Below, piece after piece: positions 18,348-26,840 of a stretch of 64,000 nt of DNA (positions within the stretch are counted from its first letter, which is position 1; each line of letters starts with the position of its first letter). The notes beneath the pieces were generated by a model. That model made no database searches. It saw only the letters and a program-made list of their open reading frames with translations, and was not told where the DNA came from. Made by a program: the position numbers and the translations under genes. This stretch comes from DATFQI01 sp963831105 (GTDB lineage: Bacteria > Actinomycetota > Thermoleophilia > Solirubrobacterales > Solirubrobacteraceae), in NCBI GenBank assembly GCA_963831105.1, contig CAWHOS010000010.1, positions 372,001-436,000 of the forward strand. Direction: 5' to 3'.

Positions 18348-19241
18348 TCATCCGCGCTTGCCGGTCTTCTTGCCACCGGCTGCGGCCTTGCCGTCGTCCA
18401 GCACGAGATCGAGCATCGCCCCCGGCACCTCGAGGGTGGCGGAGGTGTCGCGGCCGTCGGCCGTGCGGGCGCGCAGCTCGTGGCTGCCGGGCGCCAGCCG
18501 GTCGAAGAGGAAGCGTCCCTCGGCGTCGGTCGACGTGGAGATCCCGGCCTTCGGCAGCATCACCCAGACGTCCTTGAGCGGCGCGCCGTCGGCGTCGGCG
18601 ATCAGGCCGCCGACGCGGTGCATCTCGACGACGGCCCGCGGCGGGGCGTCGATCAGCTGCGCGCGGATGGTCTGCGTCCGGACCCGCGGCGCCGTCTTGC
18701 GGACCGCGGACTCCACCGTCAGGCGCACGACGAAGTCCAGCGAGGCCTTGTACTGGCCGCCGACGGCGGTCCAGAAGTCGGCCTTGTCGCCCTTGGCCTG
18801 GCCGACCTTCGTCTTGATCTGCATCGACTGCGAGCCGTTGCGCAGCCGGCCGTTGAGCACCTCTTCGGGGAGGATCCGGTAGGCGTAGAGCACCGACAGG
18901 ACCTGCGAGAGCATGCGGTGCTCGTCCTCGACGGCCTGCGCCCACGCGGTGATCGCGTAGGAGACCTCCATCACGAGCGGCGGCGGCGACTCGATGAACT
19001 CGTCGCCGACGCGGCGCCGCGTGGGGGCGGACTGGCGCTCGTCGTCGGACTCGCGCATGTCGTAGAGGAAGAGGTTGACCGCGGGGGCGGAGAGCTGGCC
19101 CGACCACTCGCGGGTGGGCGCGTCGAAGGCGATCTCGATCCCGTCGAAGCCGTGGCGCTCGAGCTCGCTCTTGAGGATCCCGCGCAACGTCTCGTCGAGG
19201 TCGGCGAGCATCGTGTTGAGCGGAACGTCGACCGACAGCAT
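18348..19241 (-). CDS. DUF4255/Pvc16-like tail terminator with Ig-like C-terminal domain
   Basis: 297 aa. ATG at 19241 is preceded by AGGG and is the first gene of the operon. Residues of about 1-190 match the DUF4255 (Pvc16_N) pattern: LNTMLADLDETLRGILKSEL, PAVNLFLYDMRES, EVSYAITAWAQAVEDEHRML, LSVLYAYRILPEEVL. This family caps the sheath/tube in CIS particles. Residues of about 210-285 form a carboxypeptidase-regulatory-like beta sandwich (VGGLIADADGAPLKDVWVML; GRFLFDRLAPGSHELRA), a common addition in this family that may decorate the particle end. It ends with a Lys/Gly-rich tail. Divergent from the methyltransferase gene, it marks the operon's promoter end. Confidence 0.88.
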   Translation of the reverse strand: MLSVDVPLNTMLADLDETLRGILKSELERHGFDGIEIAFDAPTREWSGQLSAPAVNLFLYDMRESDDERQSAPTRRRVGDEFIESPPPLVMEVSYAITAWAQAVEDEHRMLSQVLSVLYAYRILPEEVLNGRLRNGSQSMQIKTKVGQAKGDKADFWTAVGGQYKASLDFVVRLTVESAVRKTAPRVRTQTIRAQLIDAPPRAVVEMHRVGGLIADADGAPLKDVWVMLPKAGISTSTDAEGRFLFDRLAPGSHELRARTADGRDTSATLEVPGAMLDLVLDDGKAAAGGKKTGKRG

Positions 19242-19328
19242 GGAGCCGACCCTAAACAGATTCTGGGGAGTCAGGTTGAAAAATCGTGCCGACTTCCGGG
19301 CAGAGCTAACGGTAGGTTCGCCAGCCTG
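19242..19328. promoter_or_regulatory. Divergent intergenic region driving the CIS operon and methyltransferase
   Basis: This 87-bp gap between two outward-facing starts must hold the promoter for the 19-kb CIS operon on the minus strand and for the methyltransferase on the plus strand, unless transcription enters from further away. It is locally A/T-richer than its surroundings (AGGTTGAAAAATCG, CCTAAACAGATTCTG). No convincing -35/-10 pair with standard spacing was identified, which would fit an alternative sigma factor or activator dependence. No inverted repeat was found. Confidence 0.45.
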
Positions 19329-20753
19329 ATGACGCAGAGCACGATCTACGACGAAGTCCGCTACTCGAGCTATCCCTACGCGCTGACCCACCCCGACCGG
19401 CTCGCGACCATCGCCGCGCTCCACGGGCTGCCCTCGCCGGACCCCGCCGGCGCGCGGGTGCTGGAGCTCGGGTGCGGGGCCGGCGGCAACCTGCTCGCCA
19501 TGGCGGCAGCGACGCCGGGGATCAGCGCGCTGGGCATCGACCTGGCGCACGGTCCGATCGAGGACGCGCGCCGCATCGCCGATGCGGCCGGCATCGGCAA
19601 CGCCGAGTTCCGCCAGGGCGACCTGAGGGACCTCACGGGCGGCGAGCTCGGCGAGTTCGACTACGTCGTCGCCCACGGCGTCTACACGTGGATCCCCGAG
19701 GAGGCGCGCGACGCGCTGCTCGCCGCGACCCACTCCCACCTCGCGGCGGACGGGCTCGCGGTCATCTCCCACAACTGCTACCCGGGCGGCTACACCCGCC
19801 AGGCCCTGCGGGAGGTCGGGCTCTGGTACGGCCGCGACAAGGACGGCCCGGCGGCCCGCGCCGAGCACGCCCAGGAGCTCTATCGCTTCCTCTACGAGGA
19901 TCGCGGCGGCACCGACGACTGGTGGGGCCAGCTGCTGGAGAACCAGGGCGCGGCGTTCGCCGTCGGGCCGCTCTACAGGCTCGTCCACGACGACCTCTCC
20001 GATCACTGGAAGCCCGTGTGGTTCGCGGAGTTCGCCGAGCGCGCGGGCGGGCACCGGCTCTCCTACGTCGGCGACAGCGACCTCGCGCACCTCCTGCCGC
20101 GCTGGATGCCCGACTTCGCGCAGACGCGCGTGAACGAGCTGGCGGGCGGGGACCGGATCGCGATCGAGCAGATCACCGACATGGCGCGCTGCACGTTCTT
20201 CCGCCACTCCGTGCTCTGCCGCGACAGCCGGTCGGCGGACGACGCGCTGCATCCGGACACGCTGCACTCGCTGCACTTCGGTCCGCGCGGCCCCGAGGAC
20301 GCGCCGCTGCCCGGTGGGCTGCTCGGCTCTGCGCTGGCGCTGCTGCGCTCGCGCGTGCCGGACACCGTGCCGTTCGCCGAGCTGCGCGCCGCGACCGGCG
20401 CCGAGCCGGACGCGCTCGCGGAGGCCCTGCTCGAGGGGTTCATGTCCGAGCGCGTCATGCCGCACCGCTCTGCGATGGCCGCGGTCGACCCCGCCGGGGT
20501 CGAGCGGCCCGTCGCCAGCCCGCTCGCGCGCCATCAGTCGACGCTCGGCGAGCAGGTCACGACCCGCGCATACGCGACCGTGCACATGCAGGAGGCGGCC
20601 GCCCGCGTGCTGCTGCAGCTGCTCGACGGGACGCGCGATCGTGCGGCCATCCGGGCGGAGTTCCAGGAGCGCACGGGCATGCCGCTGTCGGCGGAGGACC
20701 TCGAGCGCAACCTGGTGCAGCTCGGGCGGCTGTACCTTCTGTCGGAATCCTGA
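19329..20753 (+). CDS. SAM-dependent methyltransferase with C-terminal regulatory domain
   Basis: 474 aa, ATG start. The N-terminal half is a class I methyltransferase. It has motif I VLELGCGAGGNLL, an acidic loop ending motif II (ALGIDLA), FRQGDLRDL, and motif IV FDYVVAHGVYTWIPEEARD. A methyltransferase regulatory domain follows (about 230-320), with a winged-helix-like C-terminal region (ARVLLQLLDGTRDRAAI). Proteins of this layout occur in actinobacteria and proteobacteria; the substrate is usually unknown. It is divergent from the CIS operon across an 87-bp gap, so co-regulation is possible but not shown. The frame is intact. It might modify a surface or CIS protein, but nothing in the sequence proves that. 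Confidence 0.85.
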   Translation: MTQSTIYDEVRYSSYPYALTHPDRLATIAALHGLPSPDPAGARVLELGCGAGGNLLAMAAATPGISALGIDLAHGPIEDARRIADAAGIGNAEFRQGDLRDLTGGELGEFDYVVAHGVYTWIPEEARDALLAATHSHLAADGLAVISHNCYPGGYTRQALREVGLWYGRDKDGPAARAEHAQELYRFLYEDRGGTDDWWGQLLENQGAAFAVGPLYRLVHDDLSDHWKPVWFAEFAERAGGHRLSYVGDSDLAHLLPRWMPDFAQTRVNELAGGDRIAIEQITDMARCTFFRHSVLCRDSRSADDALHPDTLHSLHFGPRGPEDAPLPGGLLGSALALLRSRVPDTVPFAELRAATGAEPDALAEALLEGFMSERVMPHRSAMAAVDPAGVERPVASPLARHQSTLGEQVTTRAYATVHMQEAAARVLLQLLDGTRDRAAIRAEFQERTGMPLSAEDLERNLVQLGRLYLLSES

Positions 20754-20785
20754 CGGCGGCCGCCGCCGAGCGCGGCGCCGCCGGC

Positions 20786-21772
20786 TCAGAAGATGCCGTG
20801 CTCGCGCACGTGCGGGAGCAGCGGCGTGTCGAACAGCAGCACGAGCAGGCCGCGGTGCAGCTCGGTCGCGTGGCGGCGCACGTCGCGGAAGACGGGCGAC
20901 TCGTGGGCGGTCTCCTTCGTGAGCGCCTCGAGCTCGCCGCGCCGCTCGGGATCGTCGAGCACGCCGAGCCAGCGGTCGTAGGCGCTCAGGGCGCGGACGC
21001 CGGCGTCGCGCGCGTCGCAGTCGAGGAAGGCGGCGGCGAGGCGGTCGGTGGCGGGCGCGGCGAGCTGCGCGGCGAGGAAGGCGCGGCGCTCCTCGCGGCC
21101 GAAGCGGTGGGTCTGCAGCAGCGGCACCAGCCCGGCGGCGAACAGCACCTTGCGCGAGGTCCGCAGCTTGGCGTTGCGGATGCCCCACTTCTCGCCGTCC
21201 TCGCGCTCCTTGCCGACGAAGTCGACGCAGATCGTCCGCCAGTAGCGGATCAGGTCGTTGAGGAAGAAGCGCGGCGGCCGGTAGGGCCGGTCGGCGTCCT
21301 CGAGGTAGCCGTCGAGCACCTGCTCCCAGCAGCGCCGGTGGATCGCGTCGCCGGCGACGGGCTGGGACTCGAGCATCAGCAGCATCCGCCGCGTGAGGTT
21401 GGTGTTGGAGTCGGCGTCGAGCCCGATCCGCGACAGCAGGTCGCGCAGAAGATCCGCCCGCCGAACACGCCGCTGCGGCCCGGGCCGCGCGTGCCCTCGG
21501 CCGAGCGCCGCGGCGAGCGCCTCCGGCTCGGGCTCGACGCCCGCGCGCTCGGGCCCGTCGACGAGCAGCGCCCAGTCGTCGTCGGAGCGCCGCGTCAGCT
21601 CTCCGCGCCCCCACGAGCCGAACAGGACCACGGACGCCTCCGGGTCCAGCGGCAGCGCCCGCAGCGCCTCGCGCCGGGCCGCGACCGCCTCGCGCGTGCG
21701 CGCACGTGCCGCGAGCAGGTTCGGCAGCTCGGCCCCGAGCCGCTCGAGCGCGCCCGCAGGGTCGATCGTCAC
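20786..21772 (-). CDS. Nucleotidyltransferase-superfamily protein
   Basis: 328 aa. The signature GSWGRGELTRRSDDDWALLV fits the Pol-beta-like nucleotidyltransferase motif GS-x(n)-D-x-D, with Asp pairs that would bind metal. The remaining part is helical (NTNLTRRMLLMLES; PRFFLNDLIRYWRTICVDFV; KLRTSRKVLFAAGLVPLL), resembling DUF294-like or GlnD-type nucleotidyltransferase proteins. Between about 21430 and 21500 the neighbouring frame reads more naturally (RSGVFGG), which suggests two compensating indels. It is convergent with the methyltransferase gene, separated by 32 bp. The substrate is unknown. Confidence 0.75.
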   Translation of the reverse strand: MTIDPAGALERLGAELPNLLAARARTREAVAARREALRALPLDPEASVVLFGSWGRGELTRRSDDDWALLVDGPERAGVEPEPEALAAALGRGHARPGPQRRVRRADLLRDLLSRIGLDADSNTNLTRRMLLMLESQPVAGDAIHRRCWEQVLDGYLEDADRPYRPPRFFLNDLIRYWRTICVDFVGKEREDGEKWGIRNAKLRTSRKVLFAAGLVPLLQTHRFGREERRAFLAAQLAAPATDRLAAAFLDCDARDAGVRALSAYDRWLGVLDDPERRGELEALTKETAHESPVFRDVRRHATELHRGLLVLLFDTPLLPHVREHGIF

Positions 21773-21811
21773 GCTGGCGGCGGGCTCATCGCGCCGTGAA
21801 CCCTACGGCCT

Positions 21812-22494
21812 TCAGGGCAGCGGCGCCTCGAGGATCCAGGGACGTCCGGGCAGCGGCGCAGCAGCTCGCGTAGCGCGTCTCGTGCTCGACGGTCAGCGGC
21901 ACGTGGCGGCACGTGCCGTCGAGCGAGGACACGTGCAGGTGGCGCAGCCGCCCGGCGAAGGCGTCCAGCAGCCGCTCGCCGGCCTCCATCGTCTGGTCGA
22001 CCGAGAGCACGTGCGCGACGTCGAGGCAGAAGCCGGCCTCCGGCAGCACCGAGAAGTACGGCGCGAGCTCGGCGACCGTGCGGCCGGTGGGCTTGCGCGC
22101 GTCCATGTTCTCCAGCACGAGGCACGAGCCCAGCGGCCGGTACGCGCGCGGGTCGTCCATCGCGTCGGGGTGCACCACGATCCCGTCGACCAGCGGCGCG
22201 AGCCGCGCGAGCCGCCGCACGAGCTCGGCCTCCGGCATCCGCAGGTGCTTCACGGGCGCGTGCACGCTCAGGTAGCCGAACGGCAGCTCCGGCTGCGCGG
22301 CCAGGTACGCCTCCAGCCCCGGCAGCTCGTCCTCCGACAGCGCCGCGAGCTCGGCCGCGAACGGCGACGTCGTCCAGCGCCGCGGCGACCATCGCGGGCC
22401 AGTCGCCCCGGCTGTCGGCCATGTAGCCCGTCGACGCCCCGAGCGGATGGTGCTGGGCGACGGCGCCGGATTCTGCGAGCAGCGCGGGGACCAT
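21812..22494 (-). CDS. Sugar phosphate isomerase/epimerase-like TIM-barrel protein (frameshifted)
   Basis: The composite is about 225 aa. It opens with HHPLGASTGYMADSRGDWP, then PFGYLSVHAPVKHLRM, VDGIVVHPDAMDD, GSCLVLENMDARKPTGRTVA, GFCLDVAHVLSVDQTM and LRHLHVSSLDGTCRHVPL. This is the His/Glu/Asp/His progression of xylose-isomerase-like TIM barrels. Metal ligands are likely the Glu in VLENMD, the Asp in CLDVAH and the His in LRHLHVS. One frame break occurs near 22370 (A-L-E/D-T-S-P-F-A junction) and two deletions near 21860 and 21830; the reconstructed C-terminus would read VPWILEAPLP. The substrate is unknown. Confidence 0.68.
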
Positions 22495-22565
22495 GGAACC
22501 CTGGAGGGTATGGGGCGGGGCGGACCGAATCGCGGTCGTCCCCGCACCTATGGGCGCGAAGGTCC

Positions 22566-22700
22566 GTCAACTGCGGCTGGGTAGGGGAGGGGGTGTTTGG
22601 GGCGGTTTTGTTGCATCTGGGCGTGAGCGGTGACGCCAGCGGCGGCAGGATCGGCGGGTGGAGCGAGTTAGCCCCGCTATATCCGGACAACTTGCTCCAC
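22566..22700 (+). repeat. Box plus inverted-repeat element E1 upstream of AbiEi-like gene
   Basis: The element starts with the repeat box GTCAACTGCGGCTGGGTAGG (22566-22585), followed by a G/T-rich stretch. It ends in an inverted repeat: arm GTGGAGCGAGTT at 22658-22669, a 19-nt loop with CCCCGCTATAT at 22670-22688, and arm AACTTGCTCCAC at 22689-22700. The one arm mismatch is a G-T pair, which would be tolerated in RNA. The loop contains a possible -10 hexamer (CTATAT). The same box-spacer-inverted-repeat layout recurs at 50790-50917 on the other strand. Confidence 0.6.
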
Positions 22701-22743
22701 GCGAGCTGGATCGGGCGCGATCGCGAGTCGCCAGCACGGGGTC

Positions 22744-23555
22744 GTGGCTCGTTGGCAACTGGTGCAGGCCGGTCTGGCGGAGCCAGTGATCGACAACCTG
22801 GTCGACACGCGCAAGCTGATCTCTCTTCATCGCGGCATCTACGCGGCGGGCTATCGACCCGTCGGGCCGCGCAGCCGCGAGATGGCGGTCGTGCTGCAGG
22901 CCGGCCGGCGCGGCGCACTGGCCGGCGAGAGCTCGGCCGGGCTGTGGTGCATGACCCGGCCGTGGCGCGGGCCGGTGCACGCGCTGGGCACGCACAGCTG
23001 GAAGGGCGATGGGTTGTCATCCACCGCACACGACACCTGCCGCGCGCCGACGTCACCGGCCACTGGGGCATCCCCGTCACCACACCCCTCCGCACACTCC
23101 TGGACCTCTCCCGCACACTCCCCCTCGATGCGTTGGACGCCGCGCTGGCCGAGGCGCTGGTGCGCAAGCTGGTCACGCTCGAGGCGATGCGAGGCACGGG
23201 CTACCGGCAAGCTGAGCGAAGCTGTAGAGCACCGCGGCGCCGACGCGGTCACGCCTCGAGCGCGACCTGCGGCGCATCCTGCGCGAGCACAGGGCTCCCG
23301 CAGCCGATCAGCAACGGCTTCGTCGTGCGGCTACGAGGTCGACCTGCACTGGCCCGAGCTGACGCTGATCGTGCGAGCTCGACGGCTGAGCCATCCACGG
23401 CCACCGGCGCGCCTTCGAGACCGACCGCGAACGCGACCTCGTGCTCGCCACCCACGGCTGGCAGCGCCGTGCGCCTCACCGCAGCGCAGCTCGAACGGCA
23501 CGCGACCGTCGCCCGGCGATTCGCAGCCCTGCTCGCCCCTACCCAGCGCTGTTGA
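22744..23555 (+). CDS. AbiEi-like antitoxin/transcription factor family protein (frameshifted)
   Basis: The composite is about 270 aa. Upstream in-frame sequence RQHGVV (before GTG 22744) is typical of this family, so the true start is probably upstream near 22700, where the frame is disturbed. VARWQLVQAGLAEPVID, LISLHRGIYAAGY and GALAGESSAGLW match the AbiEi N-terminal winged helix and following domain. VTGHWGIPVTTPLRTLLDLS belongs to the next segment. The C-terminus resembles a DUF559/Vsr-like endonuclease fold (FVVGYEVDLHWPELTLIVEL, then RAFETDRERDL). An in-frame TGA near 23391 stands where Trp is usual (DG-W-A-I-H). Frame breaks lie near 23014, 23290, 23323, 23374 and 23465. No AbiEii toxin gene is adjacent, so it is an orphan copy. 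Confidence 0.6.
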
Positions 23556-23561
23556 CGTTCG
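23536..23561 (-). repeat. Repeat box b after the acyl-CoA dehydrogenase stop
   Basis: In minus orientation the bases directly after the acyl-CoA dehydrogenase stop read CGAACGTCAACAGCGCTGGG followed by TAGGGG. This is a variant of the box seen at 22566, 33864, 34004, 47753, 47814 and 50892. It also overlaps the 3' end of the convergent AbiEi-like gene. The location straight after a stop codon, in gene orientation, repeats at 47849 and 50918. Confidence 0.55.
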
Positions 23562-24777
23562 TCAACGGCTGGCCCGCGCGAGCTCCTGCTTGGCCACGGT
23601 GCGCAGGTGCACCTCGTCCGGCCCGTCGACGAGCCGCAGCGTCCGCGCGGCCGCGTAGAAGCGCGCCAGCGGCGATGTCCTGCGAGACGCCGGCGCCGCC
23701 GTGGACCTGGATCGCGCGGTCGATGACGTCGCAGGCGGCCCTCGCCGCGACGATCTTGATCGCGGCGACCTGGGCGCGGGCGGCGCGGGCGCCGACCGTG
23801 TCGATCGCGTGGGCCGTGGCGAGCACGAGCAGGCGCGCCTGGTCGACCTGCATGCGGGACTCGGCGATCGCGGCCCGCACGAGGCCCTGGTCGGCGAGCG
23901 GGCGGCCGAACGCCTCGCGCGTGCGCGCGCGCTCCACCATGAGGTCGATCGCGCGCTCGGCCATCCCGATCGCGCGCATGCAGTGGTGGATGCGGCCCGG
24001 GCCGAGCCGCGCCTGCGCGATCGCGAAGCCGCCGCCCTCCTCGCCGACGAGGTTGGAGGCCGGGACGCGCACGTTCTCGAGCAGCAGCTCGACGTGGCCG
24101 TGCTGGTCCGTGTAGCCGAACACGTTCATGTTGCGCACGACCGTCACGCCGGGCGCGTCCATCGGCACGAGCACGATCGAGTGCTGCGCGTGGCGCGGGC
24201 CGTCCGGGTTCGAGCGGCCGAGCACGAGCGCGACCTTGCAGCGCTCGTCCGCCGCGCCGGTGATGAACCACTTGCGCGTGTCGATGACGAACTCGTCGCC
24301 CTCGCGGCGGATCGAGCCCGAGATGTTCGTCGCGTCGGACGATGCGACCTCCGGCTCGGTCATCGCGAAGCACGAGCGGATCTCGCCCTCGAGCAGCGGC
24401 ACGAGCCACTGCTCCTGCTGCTCGGGGGTGCCGAACATCGTCAGCACCTCCATGTTGCCCGTGTCGGGCGCGCCGCAGTTGAGCGACTCGGGCGCGATGT
24501 GCGGGCTGCGCCCGGTGACCTCGGCCAGGTGCGCGTAGTCGAGGTTGCTCAGCCCGGCGCCCCAGCGCTCGTCGGGCAGGAACAGGTTCCACAGGCCGCG
24601 CTTGCGCGCCTCGGCCTTGAGCTCCTCGACCACGGGCGGGAGCCGGTGCGGGTCGCCGCCCTCCTCGATCTGGCGCTCGTAGGTCGCCTCGGCCGGATAC
24701 ACGTGCGAGTCCATGAAGGCGAGCAGGTCGTCGCGCAGCGCGGCCGCGCGTTCGGAGGGGGCGAGGTCCATGGGCAT
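23562..24777 (-). CDS. Acyl-CoA dehydrogenase
   Basis: About 404 aa, start MPMDLAPSER at 24777 (24771 is possible). Typical signatures are SCFAMTEPEVASSDATNIS (flavin-binding motif), WFITGAADERCKVALVLG, GRIHHCMRAIGMAERAID, EAFGRPLADQG and the catalytic-region QVHGGAGVSQD. This is the ACAD10/11-like class in which Glu/Asp patterns differ from short-chain enzymes. It catalyses FAD-dependent alpha,beta-desaturation of an acyl-CoA. A G insertion near 23681 shifts the last 45 residues; the reconstructed end is RLVDGPDEVHLRT...AKQELARASR, the normal C-terminus. It is convergent with the AbiEi-like gene, and its tail is followed by repeat box b. Confidence 0.88.
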
Positions 24778-24823
24778 GCCGAGCACCCTATGCCGGTCCG
24801 CCTTCCGGGGTAGCCTGCCCCGC

Positions 24824-25605
24824 GTGACCCAGATCCTCGACGACACCGGGCTCGACCCCGCCGTCCCCGCCGACCCGCCCGCCGAGCCCCGGCGCTGGTG
24901 GGGCCGCCCGCTCGCCGAGGTGCGCTGGCAGGCCGAGCTGGCGCGCCTGCTCGTGGACCCGGTGTACCGCGGGGAAGGCGTCCCGCGCGGCGACGGGATG
25001 CCCGCGCTGCTGATGCCCGGCTTCCTGGCCGGGGACATGTCGCTCTCCGTGCTGGGGGGCTGGCTCGAGCGGATCGGCTACGAGCCCGCACGGCTCGGGG
25101 ATGGTCTTCAACGTCGACTGCTCCGACCGCGCCTTCGGCCGGCTCGACGCCAAGCTCACGGACATCCACGAGCGCACGGGCCGCAAGCGTGGCGCTGATC
25201 GGCCACAGCCGCGGCGCCCACTTCGCCAAGGCGCTCGCCCACCGGCGGCCGGAGCAGGTGGCCGGCGTGATCTCCCTCGGCGCCGGGCTGGACACGCCGT
25301 TCGACATCTCCATCCCGACGAAGGCGGCCGTCGCCGCCGCCCGGGCGGCGCAGGCGCCGCGCCGCAAGGAGGGGTGCTTCACGGAGCGCTGCGGGTGCCC
25401 CTTCTCGCGCCACTACGCCGGGCCCTTCCCCGGCGACGTCCCGCTCACCTCGATCTACTCGCGCGGCGACGGCGTCGTGTGGTGGGAGGCGTGCGTGGTC
25501 CCGTACGCGACCAACGTCGAGGTCACCGGCAGCCACGTCGGCCTGGCCTTCAACCGCAAGGCCTACCGCGCCGTCGCCGAGGCGCTCGCGGCGATGCCCG
25601 GCTAG
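24824..25605 (+). CDS. Alpha/beta hydrolase (frameshifted)
   Basis: The composite is about 259 aa, GTG start. ALLMPGFLAGDMSLSVLGGW resembles the oxyanion region of lipase-like hydrolases. VALIGHSRGAHFAKALAHRR carries the nucleophile elbow G-H-S-R-G. ISLGAGLDTPFDIS and SIYSRGDGVVWWEACV (likely acid region) and TGSHVGLAFNRKAY (catalytic His) follow. A CFTERCGCPF cysteine cluster between the last two is unusual and may bind metal or form disulfides. Frame breaks lie near 25098 and 25187. It is convergent with the following acyl-CoA dehydrogenase gene, overlapping it by 4 bp. The substrate is unknown; PGAP1-like or esterase activity is plausible. Confidence 0.7.
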
Positions 25606-26840
25606 GCCGGCGCGCCGACCTCCTTCGCCTGCCCCTCGGCGCCCTGGCCCTGGGCCAGTCCCTCCGCGCCGGGCATGCACTCGGGCCACATCGGCTCGCG
25701 CTCCGCCGCCTGCTTGGCCATCGCGCGCGCGATCACCATCCGCTGGATCTCGTTGGCGCCCTCGTAGATCTGCAGCACCTTCGCGTCGCGCATCATCCGC
25801 TCGGCCGGGAAGTCCTTCAGGTAGCCGTTGCCGCCCAGCACCTGGACCGCCTCGGTGGTGACGCGCATCGCCGCGTCGGAGGCCTTCATCTTCGCCATCG
25901 CCGCCAGCTTGGTCAGCCGCGGGTCGTCCTCGTCGACCGCGGTCGCCGCCTGGAAGGTCAGCGCCCGCGCCGCGGCGACCTCCGCCTCCATGTCGGCGAG
26001 CTTGAACTGCACGCCCTGGTGGGCGAGCAGCGGCTTGCCGAACGCGTAGCGGCGCGTCGCGTAGTCGAGCGCGAGGTCGATCGCGCCCTGCGCGAGGCCG
26101 ACCGCCTGCGCGGCGACCGTCGGGCGGGAGCGGTCGAAGGTCGCCATCGCGATCCGGAAGCCGTCGCCCTCGCGGCCGAGCAGGTTCTCCGCCGGCACCT
26201 CGACGTCCTCGAAGCGGGGCGCGCCGAGCTGCCAGCCCGGCATGCCCATCGTGCGCAGCTTCTGCGAGGAGACGCCGTCGGCGTGCCCGTCGACGATGAA
26301 GGCGCTGACGCCCTTGGCGCCCTCCTCGCCCGTGCGCGCGAAGACGACGTAGACGTCGCTGAGCCCCGCGTTGCCGATGAACCGCTTCTCGCCGTTGAGG
26401 ATCCACGTGTCGCCGTGGCGCTCCGCGCGCGTCTCCAGCGCGCCCGGGTCCGAGCCCACGTTGGGCTCCGAGAGCGCGAACGAGCCGAGCTGCTCGCCGG
26501 AGAGCAGCGCGGGCAGGACGCGCTCGACCTGCTCCTCGCTGCCGGCCAGCGTCAACGGCAGCGACACGAGCTTCACGTAGGCGGCCATCAGCGAGACCGT
26601 GCCCGAGACCTTCGCCAGCTCCTCGACGTAGGCGCACCACGACACGTCGCTCTCGCAGCGCCCGCCGTACTTCTTCGGCACCGAGAGCCCGAGCAGGTTG
26701 TGCTCGGCCATCACGGCGTAGAGGTCGCGCGGGTACTCGCAGCCCTCGTCGATCTCGCGCACGCGCGGCTGGATCCGCTCGCGCACCACGGCGCGGATCT
26801 CCTCGCGCAGCTCGCGCTGGTCATCGGTGAGGCGCCACAT
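25602..26840 (-). CDS. Acyl-CoA dehydrogenase
   Basis: 412 aa with an intact frame. MWRLTDDQRELREEIRAVV is a standard opening. SFALSEPNVGSDPGALETRA and RFIGNAGLSDVYVVFARTG mark the FAD/substrate domain. GMPGWQLGAPRFEDVEVPAEN, GREGDGFRIAMATFDRSRP, YAFGKPLLAHQGVQFKLADM and the C-terminal VLQIYEGANEIQRMVIARAM (catalytic Glu in YEG) identify a short/medium/branched-chain acyl-CoA dehydrogenase. It oxidises acyl-CoA esters and passes electrons to ETF. It overlaps the upstream hydrolase by 20 bp, implying an operon with the hydrolase, PHA synthase and CoA ligase genes. A C-terminal extension of about 30 residues (ECMPGAEGLAQGQGAEGQAK) is unusual. Confidence 0.92.
   Translation of the reverse strand: MWRLTDDQRELREEIRAVVRERIQPRVREIDEGCEYPRDLYAVMAEHNLLGLSVPKKYGGRCESDVSWCAYVEELAKVSGTVSLMAAYVKLVSLPLTLAGSEEQVERVLPALLSGEQLGSFALSEPNVGSDPGALETRAERHGDTWILNGEKRFIGNAGLSDVYVVFARTGEEGAKGVSAFIVDGHADGVSSQKLRTMGMPGWQLGAPRFEDVEVPAENLLGREGDGFRIAMATFDRSRPTVAAQAVGLAQGAIDLALDYATRRYAFGKPLLAHQGVQFKLADMEAEVAAARALTFQAATAVDEDDPRLTKLAAMAKMKASDAAMRVTTEAVQVLGGNGYLKDFPAERMMRDAKVLQIYEGANEIQRMVIARAMAKQAAEREPMWPECMPGAEGLAQGQGAEGQAKEVGAPA

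Noticed and set aside
1..19241. Prophage or type VI secretion system
   Set aside because: No terminase, portal, capsid, integrase or lysis cassette, and no TssJ/L/M genes are present; the DUF4255, DUF4157 and AAA+ genes favour a contractile injection system.
22744..23555. TGA read as tryptophan
   Set aside because: Many genes in the window terminate cleanly at TGA, including overlapping ATGA/GTGA starts, so TGA is a normal stop here.
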